Positions 1 to 10,565 of a stretch of 64,000 bases of DNA are shown piece after piece. Position 1 is the first letter of the stretch. Every line of letters begins with the position of its first letter. The DNA is from Bugula neritina. Its lineage: Eukaryota; Bryozoa; Gymnolaemata; Cheilostomatida; Bugulidae. The notes beneath the pieces were generated by a model. It was not told the DNA's origin. It saw only the letters and a program-made list of their open reading frames with translations, and ran no database searches. The stretch covers positions 1,038,501 through 1,102,500 of the forward strand of contig OZ037769.1 in the NCBI GenBank assembly GCA_964035545.1, read 5' to 3'. The translations under genes were made by a program, and so were the position numbers.

Positions 1-161
1 TAGTATAGTATATAGTACAGTATATAGTATAGTGTAGTAGACAGTATATAGTATATAGTATTGTGTAGTAATACCAGAGTGTATATAGTATATTATAATA
101 TAGTATAATATGGTATAATACAATATAGTATAATATAATATAGTAATATATATACCCACAG
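1..161. repeat. AT-rich tandem tract in CAND1 intron
   Basis: The bases before the first visible exon are irregular repeats of AGTATATAGTATA and TAATATAGTATA. They end at the acceptor TATACCCACAG before 162, so this is the end of an intron whose upstream exon is outside the window. Confidence 0.8.
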
Positions 162-3100
162 GTTCTCATCCCGGCTGTAGTAGCTGCAGTAAAGGACAGT
201 TTCTATAAGATAGTATCAGAAGCTCTACTCGTGTCCCAACAGCTGGTGCAGGTCAGTTTTATTCTATTCTTTCTCTTCTCTTTCGTCACTCAATGTTGTA
301 TCCATGTACCACTATTAGTAACATCATCATTAGCCTGAGGTCTTACTACAGGTGTTGAGGCCTCTGGAGCCCCTCCAACCCCTCAGCCCCGAGTTCTTGC
401 CCTACGTCAAGCAGCTGTATGAATGCACTCTGATTAGACTGAGAGCCGCAGACATTGACCAGGAAGTGAAGGAGAGAGCCATTTCCTGTATGGGACGTCT
501 GCTGTGTAACGTGGGCGACGCCCTCTCCACCGAGTTGCCGGTGAGACTCCCGTCTTCTGCAGTGTTTCTTCTCGTCTCGTCTGTTTGAGCTCGTATTTCT
601 AGTGAACTCGTTTCTCTTGCAGGTGTGTCTCCCGATATTCATAGACCGGCTGAGAAATGAGATAACTAGACTCACTGTTGTTAAAGCTCTCACGCTAGCA
701 GCTTCCTCTCCACTCAAGGTTTGTATAATACATTCCCACAATGCACTACTAGATTCCCACAATGCACTACAAGATACCCAGAATGCACTACTGTGTACCC
801 ACAATGCACTACTGTGTACCCACAATGCACTACTAGATACCCACAATGCACTACTGTGTACCCACAATGCACTACTGTGTACCCACAATGCACTACTAGA
901 TACCCACAATGCACTACTAGATACCCACAATGCACTACTGTGTACCCACAATGCACTACTAGATACCCACAATGCACTACTGTGTACCCACAATGCACTA
1001 CTATGTACCCACAATGCACTACTGTGTACCCACAATGCACTACTAGATACCCACAATGCACTACTTCCTGCTCACGCTGTTATTTCTCTGCTCAGGTGGA
1101 GTTGTCATCTTACCTCACTGAAGCTGTGCCTATATTAGCCTCATTCCTGCGCAAGAACAACCGTGCCCTCAAGCTGGCCACCCTCAAGTGTCTAGACGTG
1201 CTGGTGTGGAACTACTCTTCTATCATCACTCTCGGCATGGTGAGTTGTTCCCCCTTCACAGCTTCTACTCTGTTGAGCATAAATCTTCATAAACATGTCT
1301 TACCGGGTTTGTCTCCTCCTCTCAGGTGTCTCAGGTCCTACAGGAGTGCGGCCCTCTGATCAGCGAGTCCGACCTTCACATCTCTCAGCTGACCTTGACC
1401 CTTCTGACCTCACTCTGCAAGGTACACCCGTCGGCCATGACGGGAGTCAAGGGGGACATCATGGCTCAGCTCTTCCTGCTGGTGAGACAACTTCGACTAC
1501 AATAAACACTAACTAGTAGTAAATATCTGATACCTTGCTGACACATCTGATACATTACTGACACATTGTGTGTGTAGATGAAGTCACCTCTCCTCCAAGG
1601 AGCTGTTCTACAGAGTATGCTGGAGTTCTTCTACTGCCTCTCTGCCTCCAACACTCCCGGTCTAGCCTTTGCTGACCTCATGACCTTGCTTACCCAGCCC
1701 ATACATGAGTCGGCCACCCCAACCACCTCGCCTCTGCCTTCTGGGACACAGGCTACCAGCGCCAGCAGACCCCCCTTGCACAAGCAGGTGAGTCTTCTCC
1801 ACCCCCTCTCCACCCCCTCTCCACCCCCTCTCCACCCCCTCCTCTCTCACCAGCTTCGGTTCTGTAATACTGAGCCTTTGAAGTGATGTCAGTTGGGGAT
1901 TGTTTTCCCCTTTCAGTCTGTATTCCCTTTCACATTAGTTGCTGCACTCTGTAGGCGTTCCACTCTATAGCCAAGTGTGTGGCTGCTCTAGCTTTAGCTC
2001 ACGACGCTGACCAGGTGGTGGAGGAGTTCCTAGCCAAACTCAGCGGCGGCAGACAGTCTGAGTCTATCCAACTTTTCTTCCTCCTCTCTCTGGGGGAGAT
2101 CGGCAGACGTAAGGACTTGAGTGCACACAGTCAGTTAGAACGTGAGTTACTATTTTGTCTAATAGTCCCACCCCACCTGGTAATATCATCTACTTTACTT
2201 ACTTTGGTTACTTATTTACTCTTTATGTGTTTACTCTGTATGTATCTACTCTGTATGTATCTACTCTATGTATCTACTCTGTATGTGTACATGTATCTAC
2301 TCTGTATATTGTATCAAGGCAAACAGGTGATTTTCTTGTAAAAGCTGTTGGTGTATAATATATCATTCTGTTGAAAGTAAAACTTCAATCTGTTGAAAGT
2401 AAAACTTCAATCTGTTGAAAGTGAAAGTATAAAATAAATGGAGCAACATTGCATTTACTTCTACCACATCTATTCGTACAATCACACGTCTGTGTTTGGT
2501 TTACATACGTCACATATGTTTTAGCTGTCATTCTCGGTGCCTTCTCGTCCCCCAATGAGGACATAAAGACAGCAGCGTCGTCAGCCTTAGGTGCTGTAGC
2601 TGTAGGAAACCTGACTAAGTACCTGCCATTCGTCCTGCGAGAGATTGGTTCTCAGACTAGGAGACAGTATCTTCTGTTGCACTCTCTCAAGGTAGGTGCA
2701 GCCAATCAGCTGCCAGTATATCTCTCTTCAGCCAATCAGCTGCCAGTATATCTCTCCTCAGCCAATCAGCTGCCAGTATATCTTTCCTCAGCCAATCAGC
2801 TGCCAGTATATCTCTCTTCAGCCAATCAGCTGCCAGTATATCTCCCTTCAGCCAATCAGCTGCCAGTATTTCTCCCTTCAGTTAATCAGCTAGCATGTTA
2901 CATACACTTCAGGAGATCATATCCTGTGAGTCGAACTCGCAGCTGATAGAGACGTTCCGACCTCACATCACCGAAATCTGGCAGATGCTCATGTCTCACT
3001 CCGAGTGTCAGGAGGAAGGCACGAGGAATGTCGTCGCAGAATGTCTCGGCAAACTGACCCTTCTTCAGCCCGACCCTCTTCTAGGCTACCTGCAGGACCA

Positions 3101-5677
3101 GCTCAGTGAGTTCTACCTGCGTACCTGTATACTCTACTCTGTATACTCACTACTCTGTATACTCACTACTCTGTATACTCTACTCTGTCATACTCTACTC
3201 TGTATACTCTGTATACTCACTCTACTGTATACTCTACTCTGTATACTCTACTCTGTATACTCTACTCTGTATACTCTACTCTGTGTACTCACTACTCTGT
3301 ATACTCTACCTGTATACTCTACTCTGTATACTCTGTATACTCTACTCTGTATACTCTGTATACTCTACTCTGTATACTCTACTCTGTGTACTCACTACTC
3401 TGTATACTCTACTCTGTGTACTCTACTCTGTATACTCACTACTCTGTATACTCACTACTCTGTATACTCTACTCTGTATACTCTACTCTGTATACTCTCT
3501 ACTCTGTATACTCTACTCTGTATACTCTACTCTGTATACTCTACTCTGTGTACTCTACTCTGTATACTCTACTCTGTATACTCTACTCTGTGTACTCAAC
3601 TCTGTATACTTACTACTCTGTATACTCACTACTCTGTATACTCTACTCTGTATACTCTACCCTGTATACTCTACTCTGTATACTCTACTCTGTATACTCT
3701 GTATACTCACCTGTATACTCTACTCACCTGTGTACCTACAGGTTCTCCCTCTCCCCTCACCAAGGCCACAGTCATCACTGCCGTCAAGTTCACCATAACT
3801 GACCAGCCTCAGGCTATAGATGAGATACTTACGGGGGCCATCAACACCTTCCTGTCCTGTCTCAGAGACCCCGACTTGAACGTCAGGAGAGTGGCACTGG
3901 TGAGTTCAGCCTCTCTCTTAGGTGACTACTCTGTATGTCATGTGACTACTCTGTCTGTCATGTGACTACTCTGTCTGTCATGTGACTACTCTGTATGTCA
4001 TGTGACTGCTCTGTCTGTCATGTGACTACTCTGTCTGTCATGTGACTACTCTGTATGTCATGTGACTGCTCTGTCATGTGACTACTCTGTCATGTGACTA
4101 CTCTGTTATGTGACTACTCTGTATGTCATGTGACTACTCTGCACGTCATGTGACAGGTTATGTGACTACTCTGTATGTCATGTGACTACTCTGCACATCA
4201 TGTGACTACTCTGTATGTCATGTGACTACTCTGCACGTCATGTGACTACTCTGTATGTCATGTGACTACTCTCTATGTCATGTGACTACTCTGTATGTCA
4301 TGTGACTACTCTGTACGTCATGTGACTACTCTGCACGTCATGTGACAGGTGATGTTCAACTCTGCGGCGCACAACAAGCCGGGGCTGATCCGTGATCTCC
4401 TCACCAGCGTTCTCCCTCTCCTCTACAAGGAAACCAAAGTCAGGAAAGACCTCATCCGGGAAGTGGAAATGGGACCTTTCAAGCACACGGTAGACGACGG
4501 CCTTGACCTCAGGAAGGTGAGATAACTCCCGTCTCTGTCATACGCAGCGCGACTGAGTGTAGCGTGCTGTATGTACACTACACTATGCTGTATGTACACT
4601 ACACTGTGTTGTATGTATGTATGTACACTACACTGTGCTGTATGTACACTACACTGTGCTGTATGTACACTACACTATGCTGTATGTATGTACGTACACT
4701 ACACTGTGCTGTATGTACACTACACTGTACTGTATGTACACTACACTATGCTGTATGTACACTACACTATGCTGTACGTACACTACACTGTGCTGTATGT
4801 ACACTACACTGTGCTGTATGTACACTACACTGTGCTGTATGTACACTACACTGTACTGTATGTACACTACACTATGCTGTATGTACACTACACTATGCTG
4901 TACGTACACTACACTGTACTGTATGTATGTATGTACACTACACTGTGCTGTATGTACACTACACTGTACTGTATGTACACTACACTATGCTGTATGTACA
5001 CTACACTATGCTGTACGTACACTACACTGTACTGTATGTACACTACACTGTGCTGTATGTATGTGTGTAGGCTGCCTTCGAGTGTATGTACACACTGCTA
5101 GACTCGTGTCTGGACAGAGTTGATATCTTTGAGTTTCTGAATCACGTGGAGGAGGGCCTGTCAGACCACTACGACGTGAAGATGTTGACGTATCTTATGG
5201 TGGTGCGTCTAGCTAACCTCTCGCCTGGACCAGTCCTTCAGAGTAAGAACTCAGTCTATTTCTCTCTCCATATTATGTAATGTAGTATGTAATATGTACT
5301 ATAATATATATTGTAATGTAACATAATATATAATATAATATATAATATAATATACTATATAATAACATATAATATACTATATTCTCACACAAGGAGTGGA
5401 GAGGCTGGTAGTCCCCATCAAGAAGACGTGCGACACTAAAGTCAGGACAAACTCGGTGAAGCAGGAATTTGAGAAACACGATGAGTTGAAGCGTTCCGCC
5501 CTGCGAGCCATCATCGCCCTGCAGGGGGTCCCCGGGGCCGAGAAGAACCAGCAGCTGAGTGACTTTATCTCGCAGATCAAGTCGTCACATGACATGTCCG
5601 TGTTGTACAGCAGCGTACAGAAGGACGGAGGCAGCAGCTTGTCTGGCAGCGGGGAACCTCGTCTCATGGAGTTCTAG
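162..5677 (+). CDS. CAND1: CAND1-like cullin-associated NEDD8-dissociated protein (C-terminal 737 residues; 5' truncated by window edge)
   Basis: CAND1 is a HEAT-repeat solenoid that binds un-neddylated cullin-RBX1 and exchanges SCF substrate receptors. Thirteen GT-AG exons with consistent phases join to one frame: 162-251, 352-540, 623-718, 1096-1239, 1326-1481, 1578-1787, 1955-2141, 2525-2691, 2913-3105, 3742-3899, 4349-4516, 5071-5242, 5394-5677 (TAG). The product matches animal CAND1 from about residue 490 to the end with few gaps, including stretches such as [61 protein letters not shown] and [17 protein letters not shown]. The N-terminal half, which contacts the cullin C-terminus and RBX1, lies upstream of base 1. 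CAND1 and CAND2 cannot be told apart here; invertebrates usually have one gene. Almost every intron carries its own tandem repeat, while the exons are clean. Confidence 0.95.
735..1066. repeat. 21-bp minisatellite, about 16 copies, CAND1 intron 719-1095
   Basis: The unit is 21 bp with core CCCACAATGCACTACT, followed by either GTGTA or AGATA. Two subtypes alternate, GTGTA units and AGATA units, suggesting higher-order amplification. Because 21 is a multiple of 3 and the unit lacks stops in several frames, long open frames run through it on both strands. These are not genes. Confidence 0.95.
1798..1845. repeat. 11-bp CT-rich tandem repeat, about 4 copies
   Basis: TCCACCCCCTC is repeated just inside the donor of the exon ending at 1787. 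Confidence 0.85.
2205..2430. repeat. Two short arrays in CAND1 intron 2142-2524
   Basis: First come irregular 13-15-bp units of the type CTCTGTATGTATCTA (about 2220-2305). Then come three copies of a 22-bp unit with core CTGTTGAAAGTAAAACTTC (about 2367-2430). Confidence 0.8.
2699..2890. repeat. 30-bp minisatellite, 6 full copies, CAND1 intron 2692-2912
   Basis: The unit contains CCAATCAGCTGCCAGTATAT followed by CTCTCTTCAG, so each copy carries a pyrimidine tract plus AG that looks like a 3' splice acceptor. The array starts only 7 bases after the donor at 2691 and runs almost to the real acceptor (ACACTTCAG, ending 2912). Confidence 0.95.
3118..3735. repeat. Short-period array (TATACTCTACTCTG type), CAND1 intron 3106-3741
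   Basis: About 600 bp of 10- to 15-bp units built from TATACTCTACTCTG with shorter CTGTATACTC variants fill the whole intron between donor 3106 and acceptor 3741. Open frames through it are artefacts. Confidence 0.95.
3922..4348. repeat. 20-bp minisatellite, about 20 copies, ending in the splice acceptor
   Basis: The unit TGTGACTACTCTGTATGTCA varies in positions 13-17. The last unit runs directly into the acceptor TGTGACAG of the exon starting 4349. An 18-bp copy of that acceptor region (GCACGTCATGTGACAGGT) occurs inside the array at 4141-4158. Confidence 0.95.
4563..5068. repeat. 21-bp minisatellite, about 23 copies, CAND1 intron 4517-5070
   Basis: The unit is 21 bp with core CTGTATGTACACTACACTG, with GTGC, ATGC and GTAC variants and occasional 4-bp TATG insertions. 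It runs into the acceptor TATGTGTGTAG at 5070. All six frames are largely open, which produces many false ORFs. Confidence 0.95.
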
Positions 5678-5888
5678 AAACTTCTGACAGTGTAGTTGAA
5701 GTTGTCCACCCACTCTCTCTCTGCCTTGTTTGTATTCAATAAGTGACTATATTGCAGTCAGTATAATGTGTAGGTGGGCAGCTTAGTATAGTCTCTCTCA
5801 CAGTCTCTCCTTCATGCTATAATATATATAATAATTATGATGCATCTAATATGCACATACGACAGTCTATCAGCTTTCATTGTTTGAA

Positions 5889-5970
5889 AATAAAGCCTAC
5901 TATCACCATTAGTAATGTCAACTAGTAGATATGTATGCCAAGTACTGAAATAAACAAGCTGATCAATAAA
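5889..5970 (+). promoter_or_regulatory. Candidate polyadenylation signals of CAND1
   Basis: AATAAA occurs at 5889-5894, 5949-5954 and 5965-5970, 212-293 bases after the CAND1 stop. The first is the most likely; cleavage sites cannot be seen. Confidence 0.5.
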
Positions 5971-8900
5971 CATTTAGTGGTACTTTCAACAGGTGTTTCC
6001 GTCACTTGCCGTTTCTATGAGGTACAAAATAATCTGTTTGCTCTACAATAACTAATGCGATGCTATATAATATAATATGATTTAAAATATGACACATTAA
6101 CATTTCTTATGTCGAATTAATCACAATACATTGTACTTTGATTGCTTATACTACACGTTGTACATGCCATGCATAACAAATGAAGTTCAATAATCCTTAT
6201 AATTATGCAGGTCAATTGGGAGTTATCATCTCTTCAAATTATAGTTCGACAATAATTAATGTTTCCGCAAGAGCGAAGTTGTATTCAGAGATACAAAATA
6301 ATACTGAATAATGTATATTATGTATGTGAATATAGCTTGAAATTGTTGGTAAAACAGGCATGGTGTGTTGTATACCAGCAGCTTATTATGGCTTCTAATT
6401 TTGCAAAGTTTCAAGCTGTTAACCTTTTAGTACAATCAAACAATTCTGTACACTATACAACACGTGCTGCATTGCATAGCATATAATACACGAGTTATAT
6501 ATGCAGTAGCGACATAGTAAACACTACAATATGAGGTATAATTCATATCAACACTCCCTTTCTGTTTACAAACAGCTCAGCCAATCACCAGCTCTCTGTT
6601 TACATAACAGCGGCTTATCTTAACCGCAGCTTCTCACCTCAATCTGCTGACTCAGCAGCCGAGAAATCTCGTGTGTTGAAGGCAGGATGGTGGAGAGACA
6701 ACAATTCATCGTACCTCAGTCAGGGAAATAAGACATAATAACATGAAAGAGATACTGTCTTGTTTTTATATTCGCTGGTCAGCTTTAAACTATATTGTTT
6801 TGGGAGAACTTGGTGACAAAACTGATAAGCTGATATTTTGGCTCCATAAAATACAACATGTGCAGACAACTTCATAATAATATCCTAATAATAAACATTT
6901 GTCACATCCTTGGAGTGAACCAAGAAGTGAATTTGAGTCAAGCAAAGCTGCTGAGAGTAACGCATAGCTGGTAGGTTTAGCGCTGCCGTGTCACATCCAT
7001 GAAGAAGTGCCATATCTCTTGTTTCATGGCAGAGTCTATAATAACCAACTCCAAGATTCTTCAAAGCCTCAAAGTAGCTATATGCACAGTTTCCTTGAAT
7101 AGCATGAGTTCTATCAGAGCTTTATAGTATGGTATGTAGGCTAGGGCAATTCCATGCTCCAAACTAAAATATCAAACCAAAATTTACAAATTCAAGCTAA
7201 AGAATTTTTACATCTCTTCACATATTATAATATGCAATATTTACTCCTAGATGTCACAGAAGGCATGTATAACTGGGTCACTGGGGGGGGGGGGGGTGAA
7301 GGGGTTATCATAATATTGCAGCAGGTTGTGGTGGAAAGTTTCATGTGCCAACATAGTCTAGAAATACTACAATCATACAATATACAGAGAGTCATGGTAG
7401 CCCACCCTCATTTGGATGGCTGATGATGATTGGTCACTCAACTACTATATTATTATTATTGGCTGAAAGACTAACAATAAATCATGGAATGTTGAGGCAA
7501 GCAGCACTCAGTTAGCTGTAAAGGATACCATAGGCAGCAGGAATTGGGCAGCAGGAATTGGGCAGCAGGAAAGGCAGCAGTGTACCACTTACTGTGTCAG
7601 CTGCATATACACTGAGGTATGAACTTTATCATTTGGCTTTTTAATATAAAGGAAAAAACACTTACTGGGTCTATTGTAGACGTTACTTGTATTCTAGAAA
7701 GTTCTATTGTAAAATAATTGCCCCCACTTGGGCTCCCAGGCCAGCATACAAACCATTAGGCTACAGGAGTATACAGGGTGTATTGTGATCTTACTAATAT
7801 AATAGTTATTGACTGTATTTCTTTTTTCCGTCTTTAATTACTTTGTTTTTCACTACTAATAATTAACTTGTATTTTTAACTTGCGATATTCCATATGTCC
7901 CAAAATCTGAGAAGACAATTTCTGTTTCAGATTTATTTGATACAAGTTAATAATCTTGTTGAATTGTAGTTCAAATGTGTGTATTAGTTATTCATCAATG
8001 AATCTACATAATATCAGACAAGAGGCTTAACTGGGAAGCAATATAAGCTTTAATAAATTAGGTTCTTCCATTACAACTATGGGAATTAAATGAGCTGGAA
8101 TTTACAGCCTAAAGCTCATTAAAATGAGATTACATCATTTCAATGTTGAGTTAGTAAATAACTACACGATGGCTTTAGGCTACCTCCAAGGTAAGCTTGA
8201 TGCTCTTCCTGGCTTCTGGGGATTTGGTTACTAGTCACTAACTTGAAGCTTCTAGAAAGGTCAACCGGGTCAGGCAGCGTGACATCTTATTTATATATAG
8301 TTACAACTAGCAAATTAAAATGTATTACAATAATTGTAGTTTAATTGCTCTTGATGGTTATGGCCTATATATATGGTTAAATTGCTATATGCACACAATG
8401 GAATAGTGTAATTTTTTTAATGAAATTCAACTTTAAGGTTGGTTTTTAAACCAGAAATATAAACAAAGCGTTTATTTCTGGAAGCATATCTGTGATTTAG
8501 CTCACAATGTTTATTTAATATTATACTAACAATAGTAATATGAAGTAAAACACTGAGGTTTGACAGCTGTTAACTACCTGGAGACAGCTGTCAGCTACCT
8601 GCAGACAACTGTCAGCTATGGCAGCAGATAGCTAAGTAATCCATGAAATAATCTTTTAATTTTTGTTGTTAAACTTAAATTTCAACTAATGTAACTGATG
8701 AAGAATATTTTATTTCAAAACCTAACACCTTTAATCAACTAATAACTCATTATTAAAAGTAAGTAGCAATTATTACGTTATTCCCTTTAAGTATTGTATA
8801 ATCTCTGTAAACTGTAAACTATACAAAAATTGGACATCTGAAATAGAGTGTAAGCTATACCCATGACAAAAGGAGCACTCACAGCTCTAGCTGATGTTAA

Positions 8901-10488
8901 TTGCCTGTCTTAGCCAATCAAATTATCTGCCTGCTGCCTTAGTTCAGAGTTCGGTTCACAACACATTGTGGCAGGCAGCTATTCTCAAAAGCCCAACAGT
9001 GCATTCACAGCGTCCCTTGGATGCCAAAGTTTTAAAATTAGCCTTTAGTAATATAATAATTAGCTAGCATAAAAATAATAGATAACGTGACAAAAAATAT
9101 TGATTTTTAAAGAATTAAAAGGTAAGGCAGGTGCAAATTAACAAAGAACGTTGAATGCAGACTCTAAAGCAAATTATTTGCTACTGAGCTGTATACTAGG
9201 AGTGCGTGCCAACTATTGCAATTTTATGGTGGCAGTAGATTAACACGCGTAGCACCTCCAGGTATTTTATAAACTCACTTTTATACTAGCTCGTAATTAG
9301 TATTGCTACGGCATATAATTATCTGTGAATGAATACAATAGCTGGAGTGCTGTGTACTATAATTATTGTAAACTTCATTTATTACAGTAGGTTAAAGGCA
9401 TAACTAAGCTATGCTCAAGATAATGCTAGTCTAGTTCAGTTTTGTAATTTAAAAACACTAGAAGTTGACTATAATATAAGGAATAGTTGTACTGCATTTT
9501 CTACTTTACTGATTTGGTTATAATAACTAAATTCGTTCAAGTTGTGTGCCAGGAACTGTTTGGTAAGAATTATTTGTATTCTTCAGATAGTTGTATTCCG
9601 TTATTATAATTACTTTTCCTCCTTACTAGCTTACAATGCTCCATATAAGATAATTAAATACTCCTTAGTCAATGTTTTACGCAACATTTAAAAAAATCAT
9701 GTTCCAGCTGTAAGTTCCAAGAAAGCTGTATCTGTAAGTTAAAGATTGTTGCTATGTATTGCCAATTTTTTGCATGAATTTCAGTTTTGGATGCCAAATG
9801 TTTCCTCATATTAATGTTGGAACACTTGGGTATAAGGGTTGATGACTTCTTGCACTAAAGCTCTACGCTCATACTTGGATTAATAGCACCACTTTTTGTG
9901 TTACAGAATTAATATTGATTTTGATGCTTTTCTATATCCATTTGTGATGTTTCACCAGTTGCAACTTTTAATGATTATTTGCAATTAAAAAATTGCTCGA
10001 AGCATTCTAGGGATAATATTTCACAGACTCATGAGGTCACATGTGAACCAATATTGGATTCTTTTGTTTTTGTTCTCAGCTACTCTTATGTAAGAGATGA
10101 AACTTTATGTAAGTGCTGGCACAAGTTGTAGTAGACAGCAGTCCTTACATGATACAACAGAAAATTATTGCATAATGCTGTTTTGGGCCATGTTTGTGAA
10201 ACTATCCCACATTTTCAAGATTGTAAATATTTAAAAATTAATGAAGTGGCCTTAGAAGGACAGGTGTTATTTTCCTAGACTGTTTTCCTTACATAATTAT
10301 CTAGTTAAATAATGGGACTCTAATAACCTCCCCAAACTACCAGACTACTGCTCACACTAATAACACTAATTTTGAATAATTGTAAATCACAATCCACTCT
10401 ACCCTCAATTATCAATCTGAAGTAAACAAAGCCAGATTCAAATACAAATATTTTCATCTTTTCAATTTCATCTGCTCTTCATTAACAG
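5971..10488. other. Intergenic / possible 5' region of the orphan gene
   Basis: I see no convincing coding exon here. Landmarks are a relatively GC-rich patch at 6540-6720 with a CCAAT motif (AGCCAATCAC), which could be a promoter or untranslated first exon; a 13-base G run at 7283-7295; three copies of GCAGCAGGAATTGG near 7530-7575; a tRNA-like fragment at 7720-7772; and a short imperfect repeat around GACAGCTGTCAGCTACCTG at 8556-8625. The rest is AT-rich unique sequence. Confidence 0.5.
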
Positions 10489-10565
10489 GTTTGTTAGACA
10501 GAAGGTGCTTTATACTTCACACACAAAAGATATATATAAACAATTCGGAATCACAAACTAGGAAT

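Noticed and set aside
346-1359. Overlapping long open frames on both strands (WVHSSAL, TTVYPQC, DTHNALL repeats)
   Set aside because: They are readings of the 21-bp CAND1 intron minisatellite, which has few stops and a period divisible by 3; the true exons flank it with normal splice sites.
3106-3802. Long [12 protein letters not shown] frames suggesting a membrane protein
   Set aside because: They read the TATACTCTACTCTG intron array; conserved CAND1 sequence resumes at 3742 after a good acceptor.
2699-5068. CRISPR-like look of regularly repeated units
   Set aside because: Units are directly adjacent without unique spacers, and the context is an intron-containing animal gene.
4564-5123. 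Open frames of 80-176 codons reading LYVHYTV-type repeats
   Set aside because: Same reason: 21-bp intron array between CAND1 exons 4349-4516 and 5071-5242.
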